A stretch of 64,000 nt of DNA, taken from positions 1 to 64,000 of the forward strand of contig CBFIEM010000003.1 in NCBI GenBank assembly GCA_965661625.1. The letters run 5' to 3'. Below, in pieces: positions 33,641 to 43,132 of this stretch. Each line of letters starts with the position of its first letter. Positions within the stretch are counted from its first letter, which is position 1. Position numbers and translations under genes: made by a program. Below the pieces are notes generated by a model. It did no database searches and had not been told where the DNA came from. It worked only from the letters and a program-made list of their open reading frames with translations. This stretch comes from GCA-2705995 sp965661625. GTDB taxonomy: Bacteria; Bacteroidota; Bacteroidia; Flavobacteriales_G; Salibacteraceae.

Positions 33641-35071
33641 GTTAGATAACCTTCCCAATGCATGGTAAAGCTTCGCCTTTCCCTGTTGGAATTCGGTTTC
33701 CAGCTTAACCAGTTTTACTTGGGCTTGAACGAGCTTCATTTCACGCGAATTCATAAGGAATACGCTACTTTCACCATTCTCAAATTTTACACGCTCCCCT
33801 GCTAACATTTTGCGGTAATTAAGCACAGCGTTGCGGTACAGCACAACCTGCTCCCTGAGGAGGGTTAATTCGTTCTGAAAAATCCTGGCTTTATTGAGTA
33901 CCTCTAACGATTTTAGCTCCAAGTCTAGTTCTGCTTGCTCTATCTTAACGCGGGCTTCCATCACTTCTCCCCGCCCAGAACGCAATAGCAGGGGCATCTT
34001 AAATTGAATCCCGAATTTATAATCACTGGTTTGAAGCGTTGATTCTTGGATAGGCGCATTCTCGCTTATTCCACCTGTTGTTAGAAAATTGTAATTGAGC
34101 TTCAACGATGGTATCATTTTCGATCGCTTAAAGCGTTGATTAATTTCCAAATCCCTCACCTTAAGCGCATACTGTTGTAGCAATGGATGCTGTTGACGCA
34201 ACCCCGACAACATTGCCGAAACAGAATCAAGTACAGCTACTTCTACAGAAAGTTCATCAATGGATTCGGGGTGAGTTAACTCCTCCAATTCCAAAGGTAC
34301 AACACCATCAAGCCAGAGAAACGTACTCACTTTCATACGCTTGGTAAATCGCTCCTTCCGCGCTTCCAGCAAATCGTTGGTTCTATTTTGTACCTGAATA
34401 AAGGCCTCAAGGGTATCGATTGCAGGAACGTCACCCTGAGTGTAACTTGATACTACACCTTGATAACGTACAAACGAAAGGTTGTATGCCGATTCAAAAA
34501 CCAGTAAATTTTGATGACTCTTTGCCCATTCCCAATACGCCAAACTCGCATCTAAGTAAAGGTTGTTAAGGAATTGGACGCGTTTTGCTTCATTCATCTC
34601 GAAGAAGACTTTAGCTTGTTTTAAGGTAGCTCGTCTTTCATCCAAGAATATCCCACCACTTACATCCCATGAAACGCCAACAACGCCTAATCCTGATTGC
34701 GGAACTTCGTTTTCAGGATTTAAGTACGCTCCATCATTCCATTCGTAAGCCACTTTTCCTTCCAACCCAAACCACGTTGGAACTTTTAGACCCGACTCTG
34801 AAACTGCATAGTACTTAGATGCTTTGTATTCCTTTTGACGAGCATCGGTATACAGCACGGGGTCAAACCCACCCCGCGCACTTCTCAACCTGGCTTTCGC
34901 CTGTTCACTCAGTAAGGCACTTTGTTTTGCTATCGGATGATTTTCAGCGATCAAGGCCATATAAGCCTTGTAACCCAATAGCTTCCATTGGGTAGTATCT
35001 ACCGGCAGCACTTGAGCCACGCTCAGCTGTGCGGAGCATAACAAACCTATGAACCCAATGAGCTGTCTCAC
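33635..35071 (-). CDS. TolC-family outer-membrane channel
   Basis: A 478-residue outer-membrane factor with signal peptide MRQLIGFIGLLCSAQLSVAQ. Two repeated coiled-coil halves are visible: the SEQAKARLRSARGGFDPVLY region and a C-terminal run rich in long helices (ARVKIEQAELDLELKSLEVL, then EMKLVQAQVKLVKLETEF). It forms the outer-membrane exit duct for the HlyD/ABC exporter encoded immediately upstream in the same operon; its start overlaps the adaptor's stop by four bases. Confidence 0.92.
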   Translation of the reverse strand: MRQLIGFIGLLCSAQLSVAQVLPVDTTQWKLLGYKAYMALIAENHPIAKQSALLSEQAKARLRSARGGFDPVLYTDARQKEYKASKYYAVSESGLKVPTWFGLEGKVAYEWNDGAYLNPENEVPQSGLGVVGVSWDVSGGIFLDERRATLKQAKVFFEMNEAKRVQFLNNLYLDASLAYWEWAKSHQNLLVFESAYNLSFVRYQGVVSSYTQGDVPAIDTLEAFIQVQNRTNDLLEARKERFTKRMKVSTFLWLDGVVPLELEELTHPESIDELSVEVAVLDSVSAMLSGLRQQHPLLQQYALKVRDLEINQRFKRSKMIPSLKLNYNFLTTGGISENAPIQESTLQTSDYKFGIQFKMPLLLRSGRGEVMEARVKIEQAELDLELKSLEVLNKARIFQNELTLLREQVVLYRNAVLNYRKMLAGERVKFENGESSVFLMNSREMKLVQAQVKLVKLETEFQQGKAKLYHALGRLSNL

Positions 35072-36441
35072 TTTTTCTTAATTTCAGGTTTGTTCTTATT
35101 TGGAATTCTGTTTTCCTCAACTTCAATGTAAAAGTCTGGTGGGAAGCTATTCAAGTTACGCCATAGTTCGTACCAAATTGGCACATCCTTTAACAAGGCA
35201 AAACCTACAGCCCCACTACCAATACGCAACAATTCTGGCCATGGCTCATCTTGCTTATCCGGCGCTACTAGAATTCGGTATTTATTATTTTCAGAAATCA
35301 TGTTATCGATGGCTACTACCTCTGCACCAAACGTTCCAAATGACAGTCCAGGCCATCCGCTGAATACAATTGCAGGCCAACCATCAAAAAGCAGCCTGAG
35401 TTTTTGTCCACGTCGAATTAGCGGAAGGTCCACAGGTGTCACATATAGTTCAACAGCAAGGTCTACATCCAGCCTTACAATACTCACTATCCGCTCGCCG
35501 GCTTTTACAGTTTCCCCAATTCCTGCCTGAAGTGCCTTGGTTACAAACCCCGACTGTGGTGCTTTAATGTGACGGAAGTTTTGACGTAGCTCATAATTGG
35601 TAAGTTGATTCCGCAGTTTCGTCAATTCAGCATCTGCATTAAACTTACTCGACTCTGCCGAAGACAAATCTGACCCTGCTTTAGCAATTTTATTATCAAA
35701 CTCACTCTGAATGGCGTTGTACTCTATACGCGCATTAATCAATTGGTTTCTGCTTGAAAGTAATTTACTCTCTGCCGAAATCAATTTAGCCTGCTCCTTT
35801 TGAAAGTTATTCTTTCGTTTCTCTAGATCAGTTAATGACTTTAGTCCTTGCTCGTACAATTTTTCTTGGCGTCCAAGCTGCTTTTCAGCGATCTCGAAGT
35901 TTACCATGGCCGCCTGAAAATCAATGCTGTCTGCCGTTACCTTAAGCTTACTTTGGGCAATTTTATTCGTAGTTTGATTCAGCTTCAACCGTTTGTTTTC
36001 ACGAAGGGCTTTTACTTGATCTTGCATCGCTACCACCTTGCGCGCATAAGCTGCCACCGAACTTGTTTTAGCTGATATCTGATCTTTGGTACGCTCAATC
36101 AATTCTGGATCAAAATAAGCGTCCTTAATTTCAGAAATGTGTACGATGGTATCACCCTTTTCAACGTAGTCACCTTCCCTTACATACCACTGTTCTATTC
36201 GGCCATCAATGGTCGATTGAATTGTTTGAGGGCGCTCATCTGGGTAAAGCGTAGTTAATTTTCCGTTTGACCGAATGGACTGTGTCCAAGGAACAAACAT
36301 CATGATAAATGCAACTCCAAAAAACCCATTAATCCAAAAGGCCAATGCGCGATTGAAGCGATTATTCAATACTGTTTTGAATGCACCGAAGCGGCTTACA
36401 TCAATTTTCTCACCTATATTCTTATCACTGATATTCAGCAT
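35068..36441 (-). CDS. HlyD-family periplasmic adaptor
   Basis: A 457-residue membrane fusion protein. One transmembrane helix near residues 35-55 (FWINGFFGVAFIMMFVPW). A split lipoyl/barrel-sandwich domain comes next (RIEQWYVREGDYVEKGDTIV), then a long coiled-coil hairpin (about 90-270). The second lipoyl half is HIKAPQSGFVTKALQAGIGETVKAG (in two stretches), followed by a beta-barrel domain. It links the ABC transporter to the TolC channel. Overlaps TolC by four bases; one base after the ABC gene. Confidence 0.92.
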   Translation of the reverse strand: MLNISDKNIGEKIDVSRFGAFKTVLNNRFNRALAFWINGFFGVAFIMMFVPWTQSIRSNGKLTTLYPDERPQTIQSTIDGRIEQWYVREGDYVEKGDTIVHISEIKDAYFDPELIERTKDQISAKTSSVAAYARKVVAMQDQVKALRENKRLKLNQTTNKIAQSKLKVTADSIDFQAAMVNFEIAEKQLGRQEKLYEQGLKSLTDLEKRKNNFQKEQAKLISAESKLLSSRNQLINARIEYNAIQSEFDNKIAKAGSDLSSAESSKFNADAELTKLRNQLTNYELRQNFRHIKAPQSGFVTKALQAGIGETVKAGERIVSIVRLDVDLAVELYVTPVDLPLIRRGQKLRLLFDGWPAIVFSGWPGLSFGTFGAEVVAIDNMISENNKYRILVAPDKQDEPWPELLRIGSGAVGFALLKDVPIWYELWRNLNSFPPDFYIEVEENRIPNKNKPEIKKK

Positions 36442-36442
36442 A

Positions 36443-38191
36443 CTACACGCTCATAAATAAGTTCTCGAAATAAGGTTTCTTAGCAATCTCGTCATAGGTT
36501 CCGGTTTCAATAACCACACCTTCTTCCATTACCACAATCCGGTCACACTGCTTTGCAAAAACTGGATCATTAGATGCTGCAATTACTGTCCAATCATGCG
36601 TTTTATCACATAAAAAGCCTGTGATCTGTTCCCTATCCTTCCGTTCTAGGTTGTGAAGAAACTCTTCAAGCACGAGTAATTTTGGTTTTGAAGCTACGGC
36701 ACGAGCAATAATAATTTTACGAATCGCATTCCTTGAAAAGCCCTTACCTTCAGAAATCACATCCGTCTGGTATCCAGAAGGCAGTTTACGGATAAAGTCA
36801 TCCACCCCTACACTTTCAGCTGCCCAACGCACATCGTCGAAGCTCACGCTTGATTTCCCCATGCATAAGTTCTGTCGAACCGTTCCCGCAAAGAGCTCTT
36901 CTTGATCTAAAATATCTCCGATGTTGGAGCGCAACGATGTCATGTTTAAGTTTCCTTGTGGAATGTTATTGTAAGCAACTCCTCCCTGAAAATTGGTATA
37001 CATCCCACTTATAACATTTAAGAGAGTCGTTTTTCCCGAGTTATTAAACCCAACAATACAAACCCGCTCACCCGACTTTACAGTCAAGTCAACGCCATGC
37101 AATGAGTCAACATCATTTCCAAACGAAAATTTAAGCGCATCAACCTTTATGGCTATTCCTTTGCCAGTATCAATTTCGTTGAACTTAAGCCCATGATCTT
37201 CTTCCAATGGAATATCCGTAATTCCTCCTAGCTTCTCGATCCCTGTTAAGACATCGTAAACAGTTTCCATACTGAGGATGAGTTTTTCAACTGAATTGAT
37301 GATTAAAATGATGATGATCTCTGCCGCTACAAACTGACCAATGTTAATTTCCTGTTCTACAACAAGTAGCGAACCCAGAATAAGCAGTCCAGCCGTAACC
37401 ACTGTTTTGAACATAACAATGTTTCCGTATTGAAATACAAGTACATTGAACAGGCGTTTCCTACTTGTTAGGTATTTCTGAACAAGGCTATCTGTTTTTT
37501 CTAGTGGCAGCTCTGTATGTCCTGCTAGCTTAAACGTGCCCATCGTTCGTGCTAACTCCTCCAACCAGTGAACCACAGCATACTTGTAACCCGAAACCCG
37601 CAGACTCTCACGCAGCCCTCGTGGACCACTCAATCTAAAAATAAGCACCAACAAAGCCGCTAGCACTATAGCAAAAAACACGAAGAAAGGGTGATAAAAT
37701 GATAGCAGCACTAAACCAAAAACAATTTGTAGCGCTGAACTACTAAAGTCGATTAACAACTTTGAAATCCCTTTTTGTACCGAGAGCGTATCAAAAAAAC
37801 GATTGATTAACTCTGGAGGATAGTACTTATCTAACGATTCCATTTTAAACCGTGGAATGCGGTAGGCAAACTCAAATGAAGCCCGCGTAAAGATACGCTG
37901 CTGCAGAATCTCAGAAATATACAGTTGCATAATCTGCAGCCCACCCGAAGCCGCTACACCAATAATCACAACCACGATGAGCACCACCCAAGATGTTGAA
38001 ATAATACCACCCATAATCAACCCAATAATGGCCTGAATACCAAGTGGCAACGTAAGTGAAACAACACCATTAAAAACGGCATACAGGTACAAATACCCAA
38101 TGTCGCGTTTATCAAGTGAAAACAACTTGATTAGGCGCGCGAAAGGCCTCCCAACCAATGTGTCTTTTTCAGTATGACTTTTAACTCCCAT
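36443..38191 (-). CDS. ABC exporter (permease-ATPase fusion) with degenerate nucleotide-binding motifs
   Basis: A 582-residue type I-secretion-like ABC protein. Six-helix membrane domain at about 30-310, then an ATPase domain. Walker A is intact (GFNNSGKTT, 381-389). The LSGGQ signature is replaced by GFSRNA (484-489), Walker B ends LLVLEE with Glu for Asp, and the H-loop His is replaced by Asn (AASND, 538-542). There is no N-terminal peptidase domain. The deviations recall a Bacteroidetes-specific branch, so the protein may still work as a transporter with unusual ATP turnover. Operon: TetR, this gene, HlyD, TolC. Confidence 0.88.
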   Translation of the reverse strand: MGVKSHTEKDTLVGRPFARLIKLFSLDKRDIGYLYLYAVFNGVVSLTLPLGIQAIIGLIMGGIISTSWVVLIVVVIIGVAASGGLQIMQLYISEILQQRIFTRASFEFAYRIPRFKMESLDKYYPPELINRFFDTLSVQKGISKLLIDFSSSALQIVFGLVLLSFYHPFFVFFAIVLAALLVLIFRLSGPRGLRESLRVSGYKYAVVHWLEELARTMGTFKLAGHTELPLEKTDSLVQKYLTSRKRLFNVLVFQYGNIVMFKTVVTAGLLILGSLLVVEQEINIGQFVAAEIIIILIINSVEKLILSMETVYDVLTGIEKLGGITDIPLEEDHGLKFNEIDTGKGIAIKVDALKFSFGNDVDSLHGVDLTVKSGERVCIVGFNNSGKTTLLNVISGMYTNFQGGVAYNNIPQGNLNMTSLRSNIGDILDQEELFAGTVRQNLCMGKSSVSFDDVRWAAESVGVDDFIRKLPSGYQTDVISEGKGFSRNAIRKIIIARAVASKPKLLVLEEFLHNLERKDREQITGFLCDKTHDWTVIAASNDPVFAKQCDRIVVMEEGVVIETGTYDEIAKKPYFENLFMSV

Positions 38192-38850
38192 TACTTATCA
38201 ATCACTTTAAAAATGAGTTCTGAATAAAATGCATGCAGGGAATCATCTCCCTTCTTAATATTGGTCAATGAGGGCAAATGATCCACAAAATACAGCTGCA
38301 TATGCGTTCCTTCAATTACTGTACTCACCAATGAATCTGCAAATTTATAATTGGGATTAACGGCCCGAATCATATCCGCTATTCGTTTTGTAAGTCGTTT
38401 ATAAGCTGCGAAACACCCATCCTTGTTCGCGTCATCAACCGTTTTTCGCAAGTAACTTTTGCTCGATTCAGAAATCACTACCCGTTGCAGTGCCTTTTCG
38501 TTGATGTACTCAAAATTCATATCGAGCTCTAAAGGTGTTGTTAGTAGCCGCATTGTGGCACGCAGTTTTTCTTCGGCCGTTGGCATCGAAAAGGTATGAA
38601 GTTCTAACTGATACTCGAACCAATTCCAATACCAACTCATCAAATAAGTTAGTAATTGATGTTTGTTTTCAAAGTAGCGGTAAATTGATGCTTCTGTTGA
38701 ACCAATTTCCTCCGACAGTTTCTTAAATGTAAAGTCTTCAAAACCCAAAGCATCCAACTGCAATATGGCATGCTCCACAATTTTACTTCCCAGTGAAGTC
38801 CCTTGTGGATCCTTTAAAAACACCTTATCCTCTACCCGAATCTGTATCAA
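38191..38850 (-). CDS. TetR-family repressor of the export operon
   Basis: A 219-residue regulator. The N-terminal helix-turn-helix reads FEDFTFKKLSEEIGSTEASIYRYF (in two parts, residues 37-60), the standard TetR recognition helix ending in IYRYFENKHQLL. The C-terminal two-thirds is a helical ligand domain. The only usable start is TTG at 38850: an in-frame TAA lies five codons upstream and no ATG occurs before the DNA-binding domain. Its stop overlaps the ABC ATG by one base, so it heads the operon and probably regulates it through palindromes at 38880-38921. Confidence 0.88.
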   Translation of the reverse strand: MIQIRVEDKVFLKDPQGTSLGSKIVEHAILQLDALGFEDFTFKKLSEEIGSTEASIYRYFENKHQLLTYLMSWYWNWFEYQLELHTFSMPTAEEKLRATMRLLTTPLELDMNFEYINEKALQRVVISESSKSYLRKTVDDANKDGCFAAYKRLTKRIADMIRAVNPNYKFADSLVSTVIEGTHMQLYFVDHLPSLTNIKKGDDSLHAFYSELIFKVIDK

Positions 38851-38879
38851 AACTACTCTCTGTTATGCTAACAAGCGGC

Positions 38880-38921
38880 AAATATAGTGAAATATTTAAC
38901 AATGATAGTAATGCTATTATT
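38880..38921. promoter_or_regulatory. Two palindromes, candidate TetR operator
   Basis: AAATAT-AGTGAA-ATATTT (38880-38897) has perfect 6-base arms. AATGATAG-TAATG-CTATTATT (38901-38921) has 8-base arms with seven matches. They lie 30-70 bases upstream of the TetR start, between it and the divergent SulP gene, as expected for an autoregulated repressor. AT-rich sequence makes chance palindromes more likely. Confidence 0.4.
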
Positions 38922-39012
38922 TTGATTAGACCAACAACCTTTTAGGATACTTATTGAACATCACGAATATTACCTTGGGAATAATTACCTTTCCGCTTGA
39001 ACTATATCCTGA

Positions 39013-40524
39013 ATGAACGTATTAAAACACCTCGACAAAGACATCCCTGCATCCATTGTGGTATTTCTAGTAGCGCTCCCACTCTGTTTGGGGATTGCAC
39101 TAGCCAGCAACGCGCCACTTTTTTCCGGACTTATTTCTGGAATAGTAGGCGGAATAGTGGTTGGTGGATTGAGTAAATCGAGTGTTTCAGTAAGTGGACC
39201 TGCAGCAGGGCTAACCGTAATTGTTGTTGATGCAATTGACACCCTTGGAACTTTTGAGGCATTCCTTCTTGCGGTTGTAATTGCAGGTGCAATTCAGTTC
39301 ATCTTGGGAATATTAAAAGCGGGGATAATTGGGCACTTTTTTCCTTCTTCTGTTATTAAAGGCATGTTATCGGCCATTGGGCTTATTCTGATTTTGAAGC
39401 AAATCCCACACGCTTTTGGAAAGGATACGGATCCAGAAGGTGATGTAGAGTTCATGCAACTCGATGATGAGAATACCTTTACCGAAATCATAGCTGCAGC
39501 TTCGGACCCCAACTTCACTGCACTGTTCATCTGTTTAGCTTCTCTGGGAATATTACTGCTTTTTCAACAGCCTTTCATGAAGCGCATTAAACTATTCAAT
39601 TACATCCCGGGAGCTTTAATTGCTGTTCTTGGTGGGGTTGGCTTAAATGAATTGATGGGTGCAATAAATCCATCCTGGAAGCTCGTAGGTGAACACTTAG
39701 TTGAACTACCAATAAATGACTCCATAAGTGGGTTTATAGAAGAGTTTAAAGCTCCCGCATTCCATTTCTGGACCGACTTAAACGTATACACTGTAGCGGT
39801 TACCATTGCAATCGTTGCTAGTTTGGAAACCCTACTTAGTATTGAGGCTGCCGACAAAATTGATCCCAACAAACGAATCACCCCTCCAAATGTTGAGTTA
39901 CGTGCTCAGGGGGTGGGAAACATGATTTCCGGAATGATTGGAGGCCTGCCAGTAACTGCTGTAATTGTTAGGAGTTCAGCAAACATTGGTGCTGGAGCAA
40001 AAACAAAGCTCAGCGCCATTCTTCACGGCGTATTGCTCCTTGTTTGTGCCTTTAGCATTCCTTACTTGCTCAACCTCATTCCGCTATCTTGCCTTGCGGC
40101 AGTACTGTTGTTGGTAGGTTATAAACTCATAAAACCTGACTTAATCCGTGAAATGTACCGCAAAGGCGTAAATCAATTCGCTCCTTTTCTCATTACCATT
40201 GTCGCCATATTATTTACAGATTTACTGATTGGTATAGGGATAGGGTTAATAAGCGGATTGTTTTTCATCATCCGCTCTAACCTTCCTCATTCCATATCAG
40301 TAACCAACCGCAATAATCATTACCTCATTCGTTTCAGGAAGGACGCCTCCTTTATGAATAAGTCAGACCTCGTCAAGGTTTTTTCATCAATCCCACCCGA
40401 CGCACAAGTTATTATTGATGCAAAACGAGCGCGCTTCATTGATACAGACGTACTGGAAATGATTGAAGATTTTAAGATCAATGCAGCTACAAAAAACATT
40501 GATGTAAAATGCGAGGGGTTTTAA
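39013..40524 (+). CDS. SulP-family anion transporter, probable bicarbonate uptake
   Basis: A 503-residue inner-membrane protein with about 10-14 helices. SulP signatures: VVFLVALPLCLGIALASNAPL at the N-terminus (in two parts), VSGPAAGLTVIV near residue 60, and ASLETLLSIEAADKIDPNKR (268-287). A short C-terminal STAS-like segment begins near residue 440 (DAQVIIDAKRARFIDTDVLE). The beta carbonic anhydrase gene ten bases downstream makes bicarbonate the likely substrate; sulfate is the alternative. A near-match promoter box TACCTTTC is at 38986-38993. Confidence 0.9.
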   Translation: MNVLKHLDKDIPASIVVFLVALPLCLGIALASNAPLFSGLISGIVGGIVVGGLSKSSVSVSGPAAGLTVIVVDAIDTLGTFEAFLLAVVIAGAIQFILGILKAGIIGHFFPSSVIKGMLSAIGLILILKQIPHAFGKDTDPEGDVEFMQLDDENTFTEIIAAASDPNFTALFICLASLGILLLFQQPFMKRIKLFNYIPGALIAVLGGVGLNELMGAINPSWKLVGEHLVELPINDSISGFIEEFKAPAFHFWTDLNVYTVAVTIAIVASLETLLSIEAADKIDPNKRITPPNVELRAQGVGNMISGMIGGLPVTAVIVRSSANIGAGAKTKLSAILHGVLLLVCAFSIPYLLNLIPLSCLAAVLLLVGYKLIKPDLIREMYRKGVNQFAPFLITIVAILFTDLLIGIGIGLISGLFFIIRSNLPHSISVTNRNNHYLIRFRKDASFMNKSDLVKVFSSIPPDAQVIIDAKRARFIDTDVLEMIEDFKINAATKNIDVKCEGF

Positions 40525-40534
40525 AGCAAAACAC

Positions 40535-41173
40535 ATGAACAAGTACCAAAAACTATTACTCGAGAACAAAGCCTGGGCTGAAGAAAAACAAGAGGTAGAT
40601 CCCGATTTTTTCGAAAAATATACTGCGGGAAACCGTCCCGATTTTTTATGGATTGGTTGCTCTGATAGCCGGGTTCCTGAATCTGAAATCACCAACTCCA
40701 ATCCAGGCGATTTAGTTGTACACCGGAATATTGCCAATTTGGTTATCCATACTGATATGAATTTGATGAGCGTGCTTCAATATGCCATTGAGTCGTTAGA
40801 AGTGCAAGAAATCATCGTTTGTGGTCATTACGGCTGTGGCGGAATAAAAGCAGCACTTTCTCACAGTCACTTTGGAATGATGAATAAATGGGTGCGGAAC
40901 ATAAAAGACACCTACCGACTTTATGAAAAGGAGTTTGACGGGCTTAAAAGCGATCAAGAGCGGATGAATAAAATGGTTGAACTGAACGTGAAAGAGCAAA
41001 TTTACAACCTTGCAAAGTCGAGCATTATTCAGCGTGCTTGGAAAGAGGGAACATCTGATGGGCCACACTTGAGGGGCTGCGTCTTTGAGCACAAAACAGG
41101 TATTATTCACGAAGTATTTTGCATGAATCGCGACACTGCCGATTTGGATGACATTTACCGATTCGAGTTTTAG
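40535..41173 (+). CDS. Beta-class carbonic anhydrase
   Basis: Interconverts carbon dioxide and bicarbonate. 212 residues. Zinc ligands C42, H98 and C101 (GCSDSRVPE and CGHYGCGG), with the D44-R46 dyad. It resembles the Can/CynT type. Co-transcription with the SulP gene suggests a bicarbonate supply system for carboxylases. Similar transporter-anhydrase pairs have been linked to anaplerotic carbon fixation in proteorhodopsin-bearing flavobacteria. The stop overlaps the convergent fluC stop. Confidence 0.95.
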   Translation: MNKYQKLLLENKAWAEEKQEVDPDFFEKYTAGNRPDFLWIGCSDSRVPESEITNSNPGDLVVHRNIANLVIHTDMNLMSVLQYAIESLEVQEIIVCGHYGCGGIKAALSHSHFGMMNKWVRNIKDTYRLYEKEFDGLKSDQERMNKMVELNVKEQIYNLAKSSIIQRAWKEGTSDGPHLRGCVFEHKTGIIHEVFCMNRDTADLDDIYRFEF

Positions 41174-41532
41174 TCGCGCAATATGAGGTATACCGCTATA
41201 CCGCAAATAGTTACGCTAAAAAGCACATTAAATAGGGCGTAGAATGGATGGCCTGCTTTCACCAGCGTAACGGTCTCCAAACTGAACGTGCTAAATGTTG
41301 AAAACCCTCCACAAAACCCAATCAGCAGTAGCGGTTTTAACCAACTTGGCGTTGGTTGATCACCAGAAGAAAACACAATTAAAACTGCCAGGAGCACAGA
41401 GGCCATAACATTTGCAGTAATCGTTCCCCAAGCAATGTGACTTTTAAACAATTTAACAGCGAGTAGACTTACGCCATAGCGCATCACACTTCCGAGCCCA
41501 CCACCGATAAATACCAATACAAACTGTTTCAT
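41170..41532 (-). CDS. crcB: Fluoride exporter CrcB/Fluc
   Basis: A 120-residue fluoride channel subunit with four helices that works as an antiparallel dimer. Signatures: GGGLGSVMRYGVS near the N-terminus, WGTITANVMAS with the conserved Asn, and GFCGGFSTFSTFSLE in helix 3. The ATG at 41532 overlaps the PAP2 stop (ATGA). Earlier in-frame codons to 41601 lie inside the PAP2 gene and are not used. Last gene of the hpt-adk-obg-PAP2-crcB run. No fluoride riboswitch is seen. Confidence 0.93.
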   Translation of the reverse strand: MKQFVLVFIGGGLGSVMRYGVSLLAVKLFKSHIAWGTITANVMASVLLAVLIVFSSGDQPTPSWLKPLLLIGFCGGFSTFSTFSLETVTLVKAGHPFYALFNVLFSVTICGIAVYLILRD

Positions 41533-42104
41533 GTATTGCCCCATTTTGATCCAAAACGCGAGCGAAGAGCACGGTAAACTGCTGCACCAGTAGCTCCGCA
41601 CAAGAGTCCGAACAGGGCGCCACCCAAAATATCACCAGGATAATGTACGCCAAGGTAAATGCGAGAGTAACTCACAACGGCAGCCCAAAGCAACATCCAT
41701 TTTCCAAGCTTTTTTGTAAGGGTAAGTCCTAGAAATCCAGCAAGCCCAAACGTATTTGAAGCATGTGAAGAAATAAAACCCCATTCCCCTCCACACTTAT
41801 TGCGAACTGAATGCACCAGCCCCTCCAAAACAGGTTCATGACAAGGCCTCCAGCGTTGGAAAACATTTTTAAATAACTGTACACTACCCTGATCGGCCAT
41901 AACAATTACTACGACTATAGCAGGAATAAAAGCATACATAGCCTTTGGGCCAAGCTGTTTGAAAGCGAGGTAGAGTAAAAATGCATAGAAGGGAATCCAG
42001 GTTGTAGTTTTAGTTACGTACCACATTACTTCATCCATGAATGGGTGATGGAGTCCATTTAAAAATAGGAACAGCGCCTGATCGAAATCAATAAGGGCTT
42101 CCAT
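41529..42104 (-). CDS. PAP2-family membrane phosphatase
   Basis: A 191-residue integral-membrane phosphatase with about five helices. The three catalytic motifs are present: KNVFQRWRP (KX6RP), SSHAS (the PSGH motif with Ser for Pro-Gly), and SRIYLGVHYPGD (SRX5HX3D). Relatives act on undecaprenyl pyrophosphate, phosphatidic acid or lipid A phosphates. The specific substrate is unknown. Overlaps obg by one base and crcB by four. Confidence 0.9.
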   Translation of the reverse strand: MEALIDFDQALFLFLNGLHHPFMDEVMWYVTKTTTWIPFYAFLLYLAFKQLGPKAMYAFIPAIVVVIVMADQGSVQLFKNVFQRWRPCHEPVLEGLVHSVRNKCGGEWGFISSHASNTFGLAGFLGLTLTKKLGKWMLLWAAVVSYSRIYLGVHYPGDILGGALFGLLCGATGAAVYRALRSRFGSKWGNT

Positions 42105-43111
42105 TATGCATTGAGTAATTTCCAGAGCGAATCCTTCAACTCCATAATGTTGGCATTAGCTACCGAGCTTATAAAAATAGTATCAACATCAGGAAGATCC
42201 TGCTCCATTTCTGCTTTCAATTCTTCATCCAGCATATCGGATTTGGTAATTGCCAACATGCGTTGTTTATCCAGTAATTCTGGGTTATACTTTTCAAGTT
42301 CATGGAGCAATATGGCGTACTCTTTTTTAATATCCTCCGTATCACAAGGAACCATAAAAAGCAGCACAGAATTGCGTTCAATGTGCCTTAAAAAGCGTAA
42401 TCCTATTCCCTTTCCTTCTGATGCACCTTCAATAATTCCAGGAATATCAGCCATCACAAATGAACGGCCATCACGGTAATCTACCATACCTAGGTTTGGG
42501 ACCATCGTTGTGAATGCATAGTTGGCAATCTCAGGTTTTGCCGCACTCACAACCGAGAGCAAGGTGCTTTTTCCCGCATTTGGGAACCCTACTAATCCAA
42601 CATCAGCTAAAATTTTCAATTCTAGAATACGCCACGATTCGCTACCATCCTCTCCTGGTTGGGCATACCGCGGTGTTTGGTTGGTCGCAGACTTAAAGTG
42701 CGTATTTCCAAGGCCTCCGCGCCCTCCACCTTGTAGAATTTGCTGTTCACCGTGTTCTGTAATTTCAAAAAGCACCTCCCCAGTATCGGCATCGCGTGCG
42801 AGCGTACCCAACGGCACCTCTAATATTTCATCTTTCCCGTTCTTACCATGAGAGGTTTGACGCCCACCATTTCCACCTGGCTCGGCTTTAATGTGCTTGC
42901 GATACTTAAGGTGAAGCAAGGTCCACAACTGTTTGTTACCGCGAAGAATAATGTGACCACCTCTTCCGCCATCACCTCCATCAGGACCACCTTTTGGAAT
43001 AAACTTTTCACGACGTAGGTGGGCTGAACCCATCCCTCCTTTTCCGGAGCGGCAAAAGAGTTTTACGTAGTCCACGAAATTGGACTGTTGGATTTTTCGA
43101 TTTTTCTTCAT
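42104..43111 (-). CDS. obg: GTPase Obg
   Basis: Ribosome-associated GTPase needed for 50S maturation and stress control. The 335 residues cover a glycine-rich Obg fold (FCRSGKGGMGSAHLRREKF, then GGPDGGDGGRGG) and a GTPase domain with GFPNAGKSTLL (G1), DIPGIIEGASEGKGIG (G3) and TKSD (G4). The optional C-terminal OCT domain is absent, as in other Bacteroidetes. It is followed by PAP2 with a TAATG overlap. Confidence 0.96.
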   Translation of the reverse strand: MKKNRKIQQSNFVDYVKLFCRSGKGGMGSAHLRREKFIPKGGPDGGDGGRGGHIILRGNKQLWTLLHLKYRKHIKAEPGGNGGRQTSHGKNGKDEILEVPLGTLARDADTGEVLFEITEHGEQQILQGGGRGGLGNTHFKSATNQTPRYAQPGEDGSESWRILELKILADVGLVGFPNAGKSTLLSVVSAAKPEIANYAFTTMVPNLGMVDYRDGRSFVMADIPGIIEGASEGKGIGLRFLRHIERNSVLLFMVPCDTEDIKKEYAILLHELEKYNPELLDKQRMLAITKSDMLDEELKAEMEQDLPDVDTIFISSVANANIMELKDSLWKLLNA

Positions 43112-43132
43112 GTAAAACTCCTCAAGCGGATC

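Noticed and set aside
40796..41206. Leftward open frame of 136 codons
   Set aside because: Antisense to carbonic anhydrase, with no family features.
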